From Peribacillus glennii (GTDB lineage: Bacteria > Bacillota > Bacilli > Bacillales > DSM-1321): DNA of 64,000 nucleotides. The notes below the pieces were generated by a model. The model was not told the DNA's origin, did no database searches, and saw nothing but the letters and a program-made list of their open reading frames with translations. The translations under genes and the position numbers were made by a program. The DNA lies in assembly GCF_003429105.1 (NCBI RefSeq), contig NZ_QVTD01000003.1, positions 992,001 through 1,056,000 on the forward strand, given 5' to 3'. Positions 7,304 to 16,569 of this stretch are shown piece after piece (positions within the stretch are counted from its first letter, which is position 1; each line of letters begins with the position of its first letter).

Positions 7304-8955
7304 GAAGCACAACTGAAAAAATGAAAGTGGATCCTCGTGACGCCAAGCTATCCATGGCTCATTTCTATGTTGCGTTTATTGCATTGGCGCTTGGCGGCCT
7401 TGCAGGGCTTTTGCAGGTTTTGGTCCGTTCAGGGAATTTCCAACTTCCAGCCCCGATTACTTACTATCAAGTATTGACAGTACACGGTGTTTTACTGGGA
7501 CTTGTCCTTACTACATTCTTCATTATCGGGTTTCAATTTGCAGCAATGAGCCGTACAGCCGGGACCCTGTCAAACGGGGCGAGAAAATCTGGGTGGCTCG
7601 GCTTCTGGTTGATGACAATTGGAACAGCCATGGCCGCGGCAATGGTGTTATTAAATAAAGCATCTGTGCTTTTCACATTCTATGCGCCGCTGCAGGCCCA
7701 CCCTATCTTTTACGGCGGGTTAACGCTGGTTGTAGTCGGCAGCTGGATCGGTGGCGGGGCGATGCTCACATCATATGTAAGATGGCGCAAGCAAAATCCC
7801 GGCAAAGTCAGTCCGTTATTAAGCTTCATGGTCGTAGTCAATATGCTTCTTTGGCTTGTGGCCACCATCGGTGTTGCAGCAACCGTATTATTGCAAATGC
7901 TCCCATGGTCTCTGGGACTTGTAGATACCATTGATGTATTGATCAGCCGTACACTGTTCTGGTATTTTGGGCACCCGCTTGTATATTTCTGGTTATTGCC
8001 TGCCTATATGTGCTGGTACGTAATCATCCCCAGAATCATTGGCGGCAAGATTTTCTCAGATTCATTGGCACGTATGTCATTTATTTTATTCTTGCTATTT
8101 TCAATCCCTGTAGGCTTTCACCATCAATTGACTGAACCCGGTATTGACCCGGCATGGAAGTTCCTGCAGGTTGCCTTAACATTCCTGGTTGTCATTCCAT
8201 CGTTAATGACAGCATTCTCCCTGTTTGGCACTTTTGAAATGTACGGACGCCAAAAAGGGGCTAAAGGTTTATTCGGATGGCTTAAAATGCTGCCTTGGGG
8301 CGATGCCAGATTCACTGTGCCTTTTATTGGGATGGTCACGTTTATCCCTGCAGGGGCAGGAGGCATGGTTAACGCATCACACCAAATGAACCAGGTCGTG
8401 CATAACACAATATGGGTAACGGGGCATTTCCATTTAACCCTTGCTACCGCTGTTATCCTGACATTCTTTGGTATCTCTTATTGGTTGATTCCTCACCTTA
8501 CAGGCCGTGTACTGACAAAGAAAATGAACAAACTGGCACTAATCCAGGGCTGCCTTTGGGCAATCGGAATGATTTTCATGTCCGGAGCGATGCATGCTGC
8601 AGGCCTTCTTGGAGCACCGCGCCGATCATCATTCTCGACTTATGGCGGATCTGCCCAGGCAACTGAATGGATACCGTATCAAATTGCACAGGCTGTTGGC
8701 GGAACAATCCTGTTTGTTGCAATTATCCTTGTTTTAATCATATTCATTAACCTGGCTTTCTTTGCGCCTAAGGGTGAACAGGAATTCCCGGTTGGAGAAG
8801 CGGCGGAAACGGCAGAAAAGACACCTTTGATTTTCGAGAACTGGAAACTATGGCTTGGAGTCACCGTCGTATTGATTCTATTCGCATACACAATCCCGCT
8901 TATCGATATGATCCAGAACGCACCTCCTGGCCAGAAAGGTTTCAAACTCTGGTAA
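7300..8955 (+). CDS. Cytochrome c oxidase subunit I, ba3 type
   Basis: A 551-residue polytopic membrane protein with about 13 hydrophobic segments. The expected metal ligands are present: heme-ligand His in LTVHGVLLGL near residue 63, the CuB His and the His-Tyr pair in FGHPLVYFW near residue 228, the HH pair in GFHHQLTEPG near residue 275, and VTGHFHLTLA near residue 375 for the heme a3 and low-spin heme His. The B-family layout lacks the A-type D-channel motif. It reduces oxygen to water and pumps protons at the cytoplasmic membrane. Together with the Fnr-like promoter this suggests a high-affinity oxidase for low oxygen. Confidence 0.94.
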   Translation: MRSTTEKMKVDPRDAKLSMAHFYVAFIALALGGLAGLLQVLVRSGNFQLPAPITYYQVLTVHGVLLGLVLTTFFIIGFQFAAMSRTAGTLSNGARKSGWLGFWLMTIGTAMAAAMVLLNKASVLFTFYAPLQAHPIFYGGLTLVVVGSWIGGGAMLTSYVRWRKQNPGKVSPLLSFMVVVNMLLWLVATIGVAATVLLQMLPWSLGLVDTIDVLISRTLFWYFGHPLVYFWLLPAYMCWYVIIPRIIGGKIFSDSLARMSFILFLLFSIPVGFHHQLTEPGIDPAWKFLQVALTFLVVIPSLMTAFSLFGTFEMYGRQKGAKGLFGWLKMLPWGDARFTVPFIGMVTFIPAGAGGMVNASHQMNQVVHNTIWVTGHFHLTLATAVILTFFGISYWLIPHLTGRVLTKKMNKLALIQGCLWAIGMIFMSGAMHAAGLLGAPRRSSFSTYGGSAQATEWIPYQIAQAVGGTILFVAIILVLIIFINLAFFAPKGEQEFPVGEAAETAEKTPLIFENWKLWLGVTVVLILFAYTIPLIDMIQNAPPGQKGFKLW

Positions 8956-8965
8956 TAAGAAATAC

Positions 8966-9070
8966 GGAAGCGTGCTGTAGAGGATCGTTGAAAAACATGC
9001 CACATCCTGTGGCAACATTGGCAATAGTACATCCATGTACGGGGAAGCTAGACACCAGTACATGTTGAAA
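8966..9070 (+). repeat. Dispersed palindrome-containing repeat, short copy
   Basis: This region aligns in order with 55360-55616: GGAAGCG, AGAGG, the palindrome GCCACATCCTGTGGC, AGTA..GTACG, AGCTAGAC and CATGTTGAAA are shared. The short copy lacks about 150 central bases of the long copy. It lies just after the ba3 oxidase operon and contains no reading frame. Confidence 0.5.
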
Positions 9071-9095
9071 AATTGATGCTTTGCTATAATTTAAA

Positions 9096-9126
9096 GAAGC
9101 AGGCATTCAAGAAGATTGCCTGCTTC
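9096..9126 (-). terminator. Hairpin after the EamA transporter gene
   Basis: GAAGCAGGCA (9096-9105) and TGCCTGCTTC (9117-9126) form a perfect 10-bp stem. On the minus strand it is followed by TTTAAATT, a weak U-tract, three bases after the EamA stop; it may act in both directions. Confidence 0.6.
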
Positions 9127-9128
9127 TC

Positions 9129-10046
9129 CTATACCATTTGATTATGCCCTTTTTCAGCTTTGCCGCTTTTGTTGCCGGGCATTTTATTATAATACAGAAC
9201 CGCTCCTAGGATTACAAAGGCACCGGCCATCTGCAAAACTGATAATCTTTCGCCATAAAAGAGAAATCCAAGGAACATCGCAGTTACGGGCTCTATTGTT
9301 GCAAGTACAGCGGCCCTGCTCCCATCCATTTTTCCTAATCCCCATGTATAGAGCAAATAGGCGATTACAGTGGAAAACAGGCCCAGGCCTATAATCAGCA
9401 TCAGCGTCTTCGGTGCCATGATCTGTTCTGCCTTACGCCATATCCCTGTAACAGGAAGCAAGCAAATGGAAGCAGTAAAAAATGTATAAGCTGTTATCGT
9501 AAAGGTATGGTATTTCTTTAGAGCCAGCTTTCCAAAAATACTATATAAGGCATATCCAAGCCCTGAACCGAGTCCAATTAAAAATCCGATGCCATCCCCT
9601 CCGGACAAAGCATGGCCTTTTACACCGGCTATTAAAATGCTTCCTAAAACAGTACAGCCTATGAGCAATATTTTAGGGAGGGTTATGATTTCCTTAAAGA
9701 ACAGGCTGGAAAATATCATAACGAATACCGGAGATGTATAAAGCAAAATGACTGCCGTGGAAATGGACAGCATATTCATGGCTGTAAAGTAGCACCAATT
9801 AAAGAAAACAATGCTGATGATTCCAGTACCAATGAATAAGTAAATGTCCGCAACGCGTATTCTCAACAGATTTCGATTCTTTATGACTCCAACTGCAAGC
9901 AAAAAGAGGCTTGCACAACAGACCCTTACGGTCACGATTTCCATCGCAGATAATCCTGCATCCGTCAAGCCTTTTACAAAAATACCGATGATTCCCCATA
10001 GGGAAGCTGCCGCAACCACCGTTAATAGCGGTAATACATTCTTCAT
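9129..10046 (-). CDS. EamA/DMT-family transporter (RhaT-like)
   Basis: A 305-residue protein with ten hydrophobic segments arranged as two EamA repeats; the C-terminal repeat holds the typical glycine-rich and Glu-Pro pattern ATIEPVTAMFLGFLFYGE around residues 245-265. Members export or import amino acids, sugars or other small metabolites across the cytoplasmic membrane; the substrate cannot be told from sequence. Start ATG 10046 is preceded by AAAGGAATAGTGTT. It lies in the same direction as the M32 peptidase gene 50 bases upstream, with a small hairpin in the gap, so cotranscription is possible. Confidence 0.88.
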   Translation of the reverse strand: MKNVLPLLTVVAAASLWGIIGIFVKGLTDAGLSAMEIVTVRVCCASLFLLAVGVIKNRNLLRIRVADIYLFIGTGIISIVFFNWCYFTAMNMLSISTAVILLYTSPVFVMIFSSLFFKEIITLPKILLIGCTVLGSILIAGVKGHALSGGDGIGFLIGLGSGLGYALYSIFGKLALKKYHTFTITAYTFFTASICLLPVTGIWRKAEQIMAPKTLMLIIGLGLFSTVIAYLLYTWGLGKMDGSRAAVLATIEPVTAMFLGFLFYGERLSVLQMAGAFVILGAVLYYNKMPGNKSGKAEKGHNQMV

Positions 10047-10095
10047 AACACTATTCCTTTTATAAGGGGGGATGACTCTGCATCCACCCTGTCAT

Positions 10096-11619
10096 CTATT
10101 TAAATTGATAAACGCTTCCGTACTTTTCTTCCAGGTAACCAATGAGATATTTTGCATTTAATCCTTCACCTGTAATCGATTCTAGGATTTCCAGAGGCTT
10201 TTTCGTTTTTCCAAATTTGTGCACTTTTTCATTCAGCCACTTTTTGATCGGTGCGATATTTCCAGCTTCAAGGAGCTGATCGAAGCCGGGGAGATCCTTA
10301 AGCATCGCATGTTTTAGTTGGGCCGCATACATATATCCCAGCGCGTAAGAAGGGAAGTAGCCGAAGCTGCCGCCTGACCAGTGTACATCCTGTAAAACGC
10401 CTGATGCGTCGTTCTCCGGTTTAATCCCAAGGTATTCTTGATACTTCTTATTCCAGACCCCAGGCAAATCCTTCACTTCCAGCTCATTATTGAATAGAGC
10501 TTTTTCAATTTCATAGCGAATCATGATATGAAGGGAATATGTAAGTTCATCCGCTTCCACCCGGATTAAAGATGGTTTGGATTCATTGATCGCACGGTAA
10601 AAATCATCCAGTTCCACATGGTCGAACTGGCCTGGGGCATGCTGCTTCAAAACCGGAAACTGTTTTTTCCAGAAGCTTTTATTCCGGCCGATGAAGTTCT
10701 CAAAGAAAAGGGATTGGGATTCATGGATCCCCATTGAGGTTCCATCATCCAATAATGTACCCGTCAAATCCTTTGAAATATTTTGTTCATAAATTGCATG
10801 GCCGCATTCATGGATGGTGCCGAAAATCGCTCCCCTGAAATCATGTTCATCATAGCGGGTTGTTATGCGTACATCTCCCACATTGAGCCCCGTTGCAAAC
10901 GGGTGCACTGTTTGATCCAAACGGCCTGCTTCAAAATCATATCCAAGCTGTTTCAGGATCTCAAGGCTGAATTCCTTTTGTTTTTCCTTTGGAAACCTCT
11001 TATACAGGAAAGAAGTTTCAGGCTTGTTTTCGCTTTTTGAAATCGCTTTGACCAATGGTACGATCCTTTCACGCAATTCGCCGAATACCTGGTCAAGAAC
11101 CTCTACGGTCAAGCCGGGTTCATACATATCAAGAAGTGTGTTATATGGATTTCCCTCATAACCCCAATAACCTAGAAATTTCCTGGTGTATGCCACAATC
11201 TTTTCAAGGTAAGGTTGAAACATTGCAAAATCGCTTGCCTCCCTGGCATCTTCCCACACGCTTTCCGCTTTGGATTGAAGGACGACAAATTCTTTATACT
11301 CCTCTGCTGGAATTTTCTTATTCCGTTCATATTCTTTTTTACACTCTTCTACCATTTTATTTGTAGTATCAGAAAGTTCGTGTCTTGCAGCGTCAGAAGA
11401 AAGATTGGCAATGAAAGCAGCCATGTCTTCGCTCGTCGACATTTTGAAGACCTCTGAAGATAGCATCCCTACCACTTCAGATCTCCGCTCAATCCCTTTT
11501 TTCGGAGCGCCAGTGCGCATGTCCCAATATATCAGTGATAGTGCTTCACCATATGCCGATATTTTTTTCACATATTCTAAGAATTCTTTTTCTATTTTTT
11601 CAATCGAAGCAGACACCAT
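10096..11619 (-). CDS. ypwA: M32-family metallocarboxypeptidase YpwA
   Basis: The 507-residue protein matches the full M32 (Taq carboxypeptidase) length. The zinc motif HECGH (HExxH type) is seen in GTIHECGHAIYEQ near residue 270, with the downstream Glu ligand in GIHESQSLFFEN near residue 300. DVRITTRYDEHDF and SFGYFPSYALGYMYAAQ are further M32 landmarks. It is a cytoplasmic enzyme removing C-terminal residues from peptides. The start ATG 11619 has GGAGGAATCA directly upstream. Minor overlap issues are absent; the gene seems intact. Confidence 0.94.
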   Translation of the reverse strand: MVSASIEKIEKEFLEYVKKISAYGEALSLIYWDMRTGAPKKGIERRSEVVGMLSSEVFKMSTSEDMAAFIANLSSDAARHELSDTTNKMVEECKKEYERNKKIPAEEYKEFVVLQSKAESVWEDAREASDFAMFQPYLEKIVAYTRKFLGYWGYEGNPYNTLLDMYEPGLTVEVLDQVFGELRERIVPLVKAISKSENKPETSFLYKRFPKEKQKEFSLEILKQLGYDFEAGRLDQTVHPFATGLNVGDVRITTRYDEHDFRGAIFGTIHECGHAIYEQNISKDLTGTLLDDGTSMGIHESQSLFFENFIGRNKSFWKKQFPVLKQHAPGQFDHVELDDFYRAINESKPSLIRVEADELTYSLHIMIRYEIEKALFNNELEVKDLPGVWNKKYQEYLGIKPENDASGVLQDVHWSGGSFGYFPSYALGYMYAAQLKHAMLKDLPGFDQLLEAGNIAPIKKWLNEKVHKFGKTKKPLEILESITGEGLNAKYLIGYLEEKYGSVYQFK

Positions 11620-11728
11620 TGATTCCTCCTTTTGCGTTACGGATTTATTCTATCATATAATATAACTAAAATTACCATTTATTTGAATTAGCCATTTATC
11701 ATCTAACAAACCGGGGAGCTGATTGTAG

Positions 11729-11872
11729 ATGGAAGAAGAGTTGGTTGGATACTGCAGGAACTGTGAAAAGAAAATTTTTTGCCGGAACGGCTTTCTTGAT
11801 GGAGTATCGGAAGGAAAGAAGCTTCTATGCTTTAGATGTGCAGATCTGAAAGAGACAGACAAAGTGGAATAA
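11729..11872 (+). CDS. 47-residue protein with two CxxC pairs (zinc-binding microprotein)
   Basis: The ATG at 11729, preceded by GGGGAG at nine bases, opens a 47-codon frame. CRNC (residues 9-12) and CFRC (residues 34-37), plus a further Cys at 18, suggest a small treble-clef or zinc-ribbon domain; the ends are acidic. It faces ypvA convergently and shares its terminator. I do not recognise a named family. Coding is supported by start, ribosome binding site, terminator and cysteine pattern; zinc binding is inferred. Confidence 0.65.
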   Translation: MEEELVGYCRNCEKKIFCRNGFLDGVSEGKKLLCFRCADLKETDKVE

Positions 11873-11914
11873 AATTTTAAACGGTAAGGGAATAGTGTCA
11901 TCCTTCCAAGTAAA

Positions 11915-11948
11915 AAACCGGGGATATCCTCCCCGGTTTCACTTTTTA
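11915..11948. terminator. Bidirectional terminator between the zinc microprotein and ypvA
   Basis: AAACCGGGG-atatcct-CCCCGGTTT forms a perfect 9-bp stem, with CACTTTTT on the plus side and TTTTTTACTTGG on the minus side. It serves two converging genes. Confidence 0.8.
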
Positions 11949-13860
11949 AGGTGCTGTAGGCAATACAGCAATCATTTTGTCCAGAACATTTTCCGGGAGG
12001 TTTTTTTCCGTAAGAATATGCACATTCCCAGAATCATGCGATGTCCTGATAAGCCGGCCGATTCCCTGGCGCAGCCGCAGCAGCATATATGGCATGTCTA
12101 CTTGCTCAAAAGAATTGCTTGCAGACGCACGTTTTGCTTCAAATACCGGATCATGGGGAGGAAACGGCAGCGAGAAAATCACCACGTTTTGCAATGATTC
12201 CCCTGGGATGTCCAGCCCCTCCCATAGATGATAGGAAAGCAATACGGAATGCTTCTCCTCCTGAAATTTCTTCACGAGATCGCTGATTTCCGATTCCCCT
12301 TCAAAATAAAATGGATAATCCGAAAATCCGGCATGATCCTTAAACCATTGCAGCTCTTCCTTTGAACGAAAAAGGACAAGCGTTCTTCCCTTTTCTTCTT
12401 TGATGCTTTTCAAAGTGTATTCCATTTTTTCTTTCATGTTGCCATTTTCAAAAACGGGCATGAAAATTCTCATTGCTTCGTCATAATCGAAAGGCGAATC
12501 AACTGAAAAGCTGGTATATTCTTTAATGCCTAGGCTCTGGGCAATGTAATCGAAGGATTTATTCTCAGAGAGTGTCGCAGAAGAAAAGATATAGGGCATT
12601 TTTTTTGAAAAAACCTCTTCCGCCAAAATATCTTTCACAAGGCGTGGCATGATGACAAGGGTCTTGGAGCCTTCGTTTTCCTCAAACCATGTCACGGCCT
12701 GCTCATTCCTAAGGAACAATGAAAGGGAGTAGCCCAATTGTTCCAAATATTCTTCAGTCACCTTTAAATCATATTCATTAATTGTGTACATTTCCGCTTC
12801 AAACACCAGGCTTTCTTCCAGCTGTTCTACTTTTTGATGCAGCTTTTGGGCAAACTGGCCGACCCGTTCGGAGGAAGGAATCCTGTATCGGCCCGATCCC
12901 TGTACCGGAATTGCAGCTTGTGCCAGGTAATGAAAGAACTGTTCATTTATTTCTATTACTTCCTTCGATGACATAGAGCGTTTCGTCACGTACATCGTTC
13001 GCGGTAAGCGATTCAAGAACCGAAGTAAGGGTCGCTTCGCCAATTTTATAGGTCAATGCTTTTTGTGCGGAAAATTCCAGCAAGTGCCCTTCGTCAAAAA
13101 TGACACAGCTTTGCTCAGGCAGCAATGGAAGCTGTCCCTCACGCTTTCTCTTTTCCTTGGTCCAAACATGCTCCATAAAGAAATCATGGGAACAGATAAT
13201 TAAATCTGTTGATTTACGGTAAAAATCCCTGGAAAGCGTCTGGCCGCATCGGTGCCGCATATCACATGTAAAGCAATTTTGCAGTTGGTCCCAACCGACT
13301 TTTGACCAGTCTTCATCATTTAAGTAAGGATATTGTTTCCGGTCGCCATACGGTGTATAAGCCGACATAGAGCCCCCGCCGTGTACAAATTCAGGGAGCT
13401 CTTCATGAAGCCGGTCGATGGCTTCCGAATCGACAGTGTTTACGGCATGATCAAGCTTTTTAAGACAAACATATTGATCATGGTATTTTGCAAGGCGCAC
13501 ATCAACATCAATACCGAGGGCGGTTTTGATCTTTTCGATATCCCCTTCTTCCTTTACCAGCTGTTCGATAAGAGTTTCATCGGCACAGGAAATTATAGCA
13601 GGTTTATTCGTATATCTGGCATAGCAAATGGCATAAAGAAGATAGACAAGCGTTTTGCCAGTCCCCACTCCAGCTTCAGCAAAAGCAATTTTCTTTTCTT
13701 TAAAGGCTTTTTCCAGCTGGAACGCCATAAAAATCTGCTCATCGCGTTCCTCGAATCCCTTTTCAGGGAGAATATCGTAAAAAACATCACCAATCCACTC
13801 GGAAAATTTATCATAAAAAGAATCTTCCTTCGTTACCGAAAAAGGCAGCGTCTGCAGCAT
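11946..13860 (-). pseudogene. ypvA: DinG/XPD-like helicase YpvA, split by a frameshift
   Basis: Two overlapping frames together encode one helicase. The first part (from ATG 13860, AAGGGGAG upstream) has Walker A EAGVGTGKT, a cysteine set resembling the XPD iron-sulfur cluster (YVCLKK, NCFTCDMRHRCGQ) and the DEGH box. The second part carries the C-terminal RecA domain with LSYHLWEGLDIPG and QGIGRLIRTSHD. The frames meet at about 12959-12966 (GAAGGAAG on the coding strand); removing one G would give a continuous protein of about 640 residues, the usual YpvA length. The break may be a true mutation or a sequence error. DNA repair or replication helicase by family. Confidence 0.85.
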
Positions 13861-13993
13861 TTTGTTCTCCCCTTTTAATTTCATCCACGCTAACTTGCAA
13901 GGCCATTAACTGAACCTATAATTATTTCGTCGGAAATTTTTATTATCACTTACTATTGTTTTTCGGTCAAGGGAAAAGCCGGTTTATTGCATA

Positions 13994-14055
13994 AAAAAGT
14001 GCTGGAACTTCCTTGGTGCAAAAGCAAGGCTGCTCGCCCAAAGAAGGTTCCAGCA
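13994..14055 (-). terminator. Terminator of the small gene at 14070-14246
   Basis: On the minus strand TGCTGGAACCTTC pairs with GAAGTTCCAGCA across a longer loop, followed by CTTTTTTATG. It lies 15 bases beyond the stop. Confidence 0.7.
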
Positions 14056-14069
14056 TAATTTAATCCCTA

Positions 14070-14246
14070 TCAGTCGTCCTTGCCATAATCTCGCTGCAGG
14101 TGGAATGACAGTGCTTGAAATAGATTTTTCTCGGCATCCATCAATTGTGCTATGGAATTCTTATCATCCCCATCGAGCTTAATCGACTCATAGGAGGTAT
14201 ATAAAGCCCTTGTAATCAATCCGAAGTCCATTAGTTTTGTATCCAC
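14070..14246 (-). CDS. Hypothetical 58-residue protein
   Basis: I chose the GTG at 14246 because GGGGGTGA precedes it by five bases; an in-frame ATG nine bases... inside the frame (residue 6) is an alternative. The product is mostly helical and acidic to neutral, with DFGLITRALYTSYESIKLDGDD and a C-terminal HLQRDYGKDD. No membrane span or metal motif is seen. It is downstream of ypsC on the same strand and ends at a strong terminator. The family is not recognised. A stem that overlaps its ribosome binding site is listed separately. Confidence 0.6.
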   Translation of the reverse strand: MDTKLMDFGLITRALYTSYESIKLDGDDKNSIAQLMDAEKNLFQALSFHLQRDYGKDD

Positions 14247-14256
14247 ACAGGTCACC

Positions 14257-14301
14257 CCCAATCCGCTTGAGAAAAGATAGATACATTTTATGCGGATTGG
14301 G
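14257..14301 (-). promoter_or_regulatory. Hairpin overlapping the ribosome binding site of the 58-residue gene
   Basis: On the minus strand CCCAATCCGC (14301 to 14292) pairs perfectly with GCGGATTGGG (14266 to 14257) across a 25-base loop. The last three G of the stem belong to the GGGGGTGA Shine-Dalgarno sequence of the gene starting at 14246, so the fold would partly hide it. No U-tract follows, so it is not a normal terminator. Confidence 0.45.
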
Positions 14302-14357
14302 CAAAGGTTATGCTTTTATTTTTACTAATGACGGTCTTGAATACTTCCAATTTTCTT

Positions 14358-15497
14358 TTAGTTTTTTCTCGGCGGCCGCTTTCCCCAATATTGGTAGTAA
14401 TCGGTCTTGATAAAACCGTTGAAGAGCTTGCGTTTTTTCGTTGCTGGCTTTCCATACAGCTTTTCAAAGTCAGGGTGGGAAGTGATGATATAGATTGACC
14501 ACGTATCAAGCTTGCTGAAAGCCTGTCCCATCTCCCGGTACATTTGCTGGACGGCCTTTTTCTCGCCAAGCCGTTCTCCATAAGGAGGGTTGCCCACAAT
14601 GACTCCAAATTCTTTTTGTGTCGTCAAATCCCTCACTTGCATTTGTTTAAAATTGATTAATTCTCCGAGTCCGGCTTCCATGCTGTTCTCCTTTGCTACC
14701 TCGACCATTTTATGGTCAATATCATACCCGGAGATATCAAGCGGTTCATCATACTTTGCAACGTCTTCAGCTTCCTGCCTAACTTCCTCCCAGGTTTTGC
14801 CGCCCATCCACGGCCAGTTTTCAGATACGAATTCTCGATTAAATCCGGGAGCAATATTTTGTCCGATCAATGCCGCTTCTATCGGAATTGTACCAGAACC
14901 TGTGAACGGATCGATAAAAGGTTTATCAGGGAGCCAGTTCGTCAACATAATTAATGCCGCTGCCAGCGTTTCCTTTAATGGTGCTTCCCCCTGCCCCGTC
15001 CGGTATCCCCTTTTATGAAGCCCGGCGCCGCTTGTATCGATCGTCAGCGTTACAATATCCTTGAGCAAGGCTACTTCCACTTTAAAAAGGGGACCATTTT
15101 CTGCAAGCCAGGAGGAACGTTTGTAAGAACTTTGCAATCTGTTTACGATTGCTTTCTTAACGATGGCCTGGCAATCGGGGACGCTGAATAAAGTGGATTT
15201 CACTGATTTTCCGCTTACAGGGAACTCTGCATCCTCCGGCAGAAATTCCTCCCAATTTAGGGCTTTAGTCTTTTCAAACAGCTCATCAAAGGTTGTCGCC
15301 TTGAATTCGCCTACTTTGATTTTTATCCGGTCAGCTGTTCGCAGCCACATATTGGATCTTGCAATAGCCTTAACGTCACCCTTATAGGTTACTTTTCCGT
15401 TTTCAACTTCACATTCATAACCAAGACCCCGCACTTCCTTGGCTACAACCGCTTCGAGACCCATGGCTGCTGTAGCGATGATATCGTACATTTTCAT
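14358..15497 (-). CDS. ypsC: YpsC, RlmL-like 23S rRNA N2-guanine methyltransferase with THUMP domain
   Basis: The 379-residue product has an N-terminal THUMP RNA-binding domain (about residues 1-160) and a C-terminal Rossmann methyltransferase domain with DPFTGSGTIPIEAAL near residue 200 for S-adenosylmethionine and the catalytic VGNPPYGERLG near residue 305, which marks base amino-group methylation. I used the ATG at 15497 (MKMYDIIATA), which aligns with the family start; an open frame continues to 15563 but lies in the PAS remnant. It modifies 23S rRNA in the cytoplasm. It follows rnpB as in B. subtilis. Confidence 0.92.
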   Translation of the reverse strand: MKMYDIIATAAMGLEAVVAKEVRGLGYECEVENGKVTYKGDVKAIARSNMWLRTADRIKIKVGEFKATTFDELFEKTKALNWEEFLPEDAEFPVSGKSVKSTLFSVPDCQAIVKKAIVNRLQSSYKRSSWLAENGPLFKVEVALLKDIVTLTIDTSGAGLHKRGYRTGQGEAPLKETLAAALIMLTNWLPDKPFIDPFTGSGTIPIEAALIGQNIAPGFNREFVSENWPWMGGKTWEEVRQEAEDVAKYDEPLDISGYDIDHKMVEVAKENSMEAGLGELINFKQMQVRDLTTQKEFGVIVGNPPYGERLGEKKAVQQMYREMGQAFSKLDTWSIYIITSHPDFEKLYGKPATKKRKLFNGFIKTDYYQYWGKRPPRKN

Positions 15498-15516
15498 AAA
15501 AACACCAACTTTCATA

Positions 15517-15876
15517 AATATCAGAAAAAACCGCAACATAATTGGTTGTTTTGCCAACGTCATCCATTATGGAACTTATCGTCCGCCACTCCAGAAATAT
15601 CTGACCATCCTTGCGCTTATTCCATATCTCGCCATACCAGCGCCCTTTTATACTTATTTCATCCCACATTTCATCATAAAATGCTTGATTATGTAATCCG
15701 GACTGGAGAATTTTTGGCGTCCGTCCAATTACCTCTTCCCACGAAGCCTGTGACAATTTGAAAAGCCGGATTGACCGAAATGATTTTTTGGCTGTATCGT
15801 TGATCATCACGCCTTCTTCGATGTTCTCGAATATCTTTTCAGCAAGCATGCTATGCTGTCTATATTGTCTTTTCAA
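15517..15876 (-). pseudogene. PAS-domain remnant of a sensor or GGDEF/EAL protein
   Basis: The frame reads like a PAS domain from a signalling protein: EKIFENIEEGVMI, EVIGRTPKILQSGLHNQ, ISIKGRWYGEIWNKRKDGQ and NYVAVFSDI. Residues between DTAKK and WEEVIG are wrong in this frame, but the next frame reads IISVNPAFQIVTG, the expected PAS core. Thus a one-base loss near 15784-15789 and a two-base loss near 15744 have left a net three-base deletion. After SDI the homology stops and the frame runs into ypsC; no output domain follows. It is a decayed fragment inserted between rnpB and ypsC. Confidence 0.75.
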
Positions 15877-16049
15877 ACTTATGTCGGAAAAGGTGATATG
15901 ACCTGCCTATACCACTGAAATTTGCATTATAGATATTATGATAATGTAAATTTCGTTGTTCGTGCGTAATTTTCATTCATATTTCACTATATATCATGCA
16001 AAATTCATAAAGCTGACGAATATCCGATACCTTATGTGAAATATTCTCC

Positions 16050-16090
16050 TCAAATAAAAATAAAAACTCTCCTTGCGAAAGGAGAGCTGC
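16050..16090 (-). terminator. rnpB terminator
   Basis: On the minus strand CTCTCCTT-tcgc-AAGGAGAG forms an 8-bp stem followed by TTTTTATTTTTATTT, just past the 3' end of the RNase P RNA. Confidence 0.85.
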
Positions 16091-16099
16091 TCATTTTGA

Positions 16100-16519
16100 A
16101 AGGTAAATTATGATAACGTCCTATAAGCCATGTTTTGTTCCTCAGTACTGCAAGCGATTGTTCATCTCGTACTTCGGCGGTAACCATCTATCTACAGGAG
16201 CAAATACCCCTGTCCTTCTCCTCGTTCATTTCCAAGAAAGAAAGCTCCCCTACCAAAATTTGGGTTTCTCGCTCGTGGGGTTTACCTCGTTCCACCCTCC
16301 CCGTTTCCGGGAAGGCTCCGTCACTGTGGCACTTTTACAGGTATTCATGCCATATCCCCATGGGGACTTAGGCATTTTCCCGGCCGTCAGCAAGCGCACT
16401 TGCTGCCCTGGCTTATTTTTTCGCCAGGCACGAACACTACGGGCATCTCAGCCCGTGCGAGCATGGACTTTCCTCTACAGCCGTAGGCTGCAGCGATTAC
16501 CTGAACGTCATTCACAACA
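16100..16519 (-). ncRNA. rnpB: RNase P RNA, Bacillus B type
   Basis: On the minus strand the conserved 5' core GGTAATCGCTGCAG, followed by GTAGAGGAAAGTCCATGCTC, begins near 16505. The universally conserved AGAGGAAAGTCC and the 3' half (GGTAAACCCCACGAGCGAGAAACC, here cited in part, and GTTACCGCCGAAGTACGAG) are present, and the 3' end GGACGTTATCAT is the B-type end. It is the catalytic RNA that removes 5' leaders from tRNA precursors. A sigma-A-type promoter lies immediately upstream and a terminator downstream. Ends are approximate to about ten bases. Confidence 0.95.
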
Positions 16520-16525
16520 ATACTT

Positions 16526-16554
16526 ATTATAATAAATTGCTTAGTAAACATCAA
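16526..16554 (-). promoter_or_regulatory. rnpB promoter
   Basis: On the minus strand TTGATG (16554-16549), a 17-base spacer and TATAAT (16531-16526) form a near-consensus housekeeping promoter. The predicted start near 16519 agrees with the RNA 5' end. Confidence 0.85.
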
Positions 16555-16569
16555 TGGTAAATCAATCTA

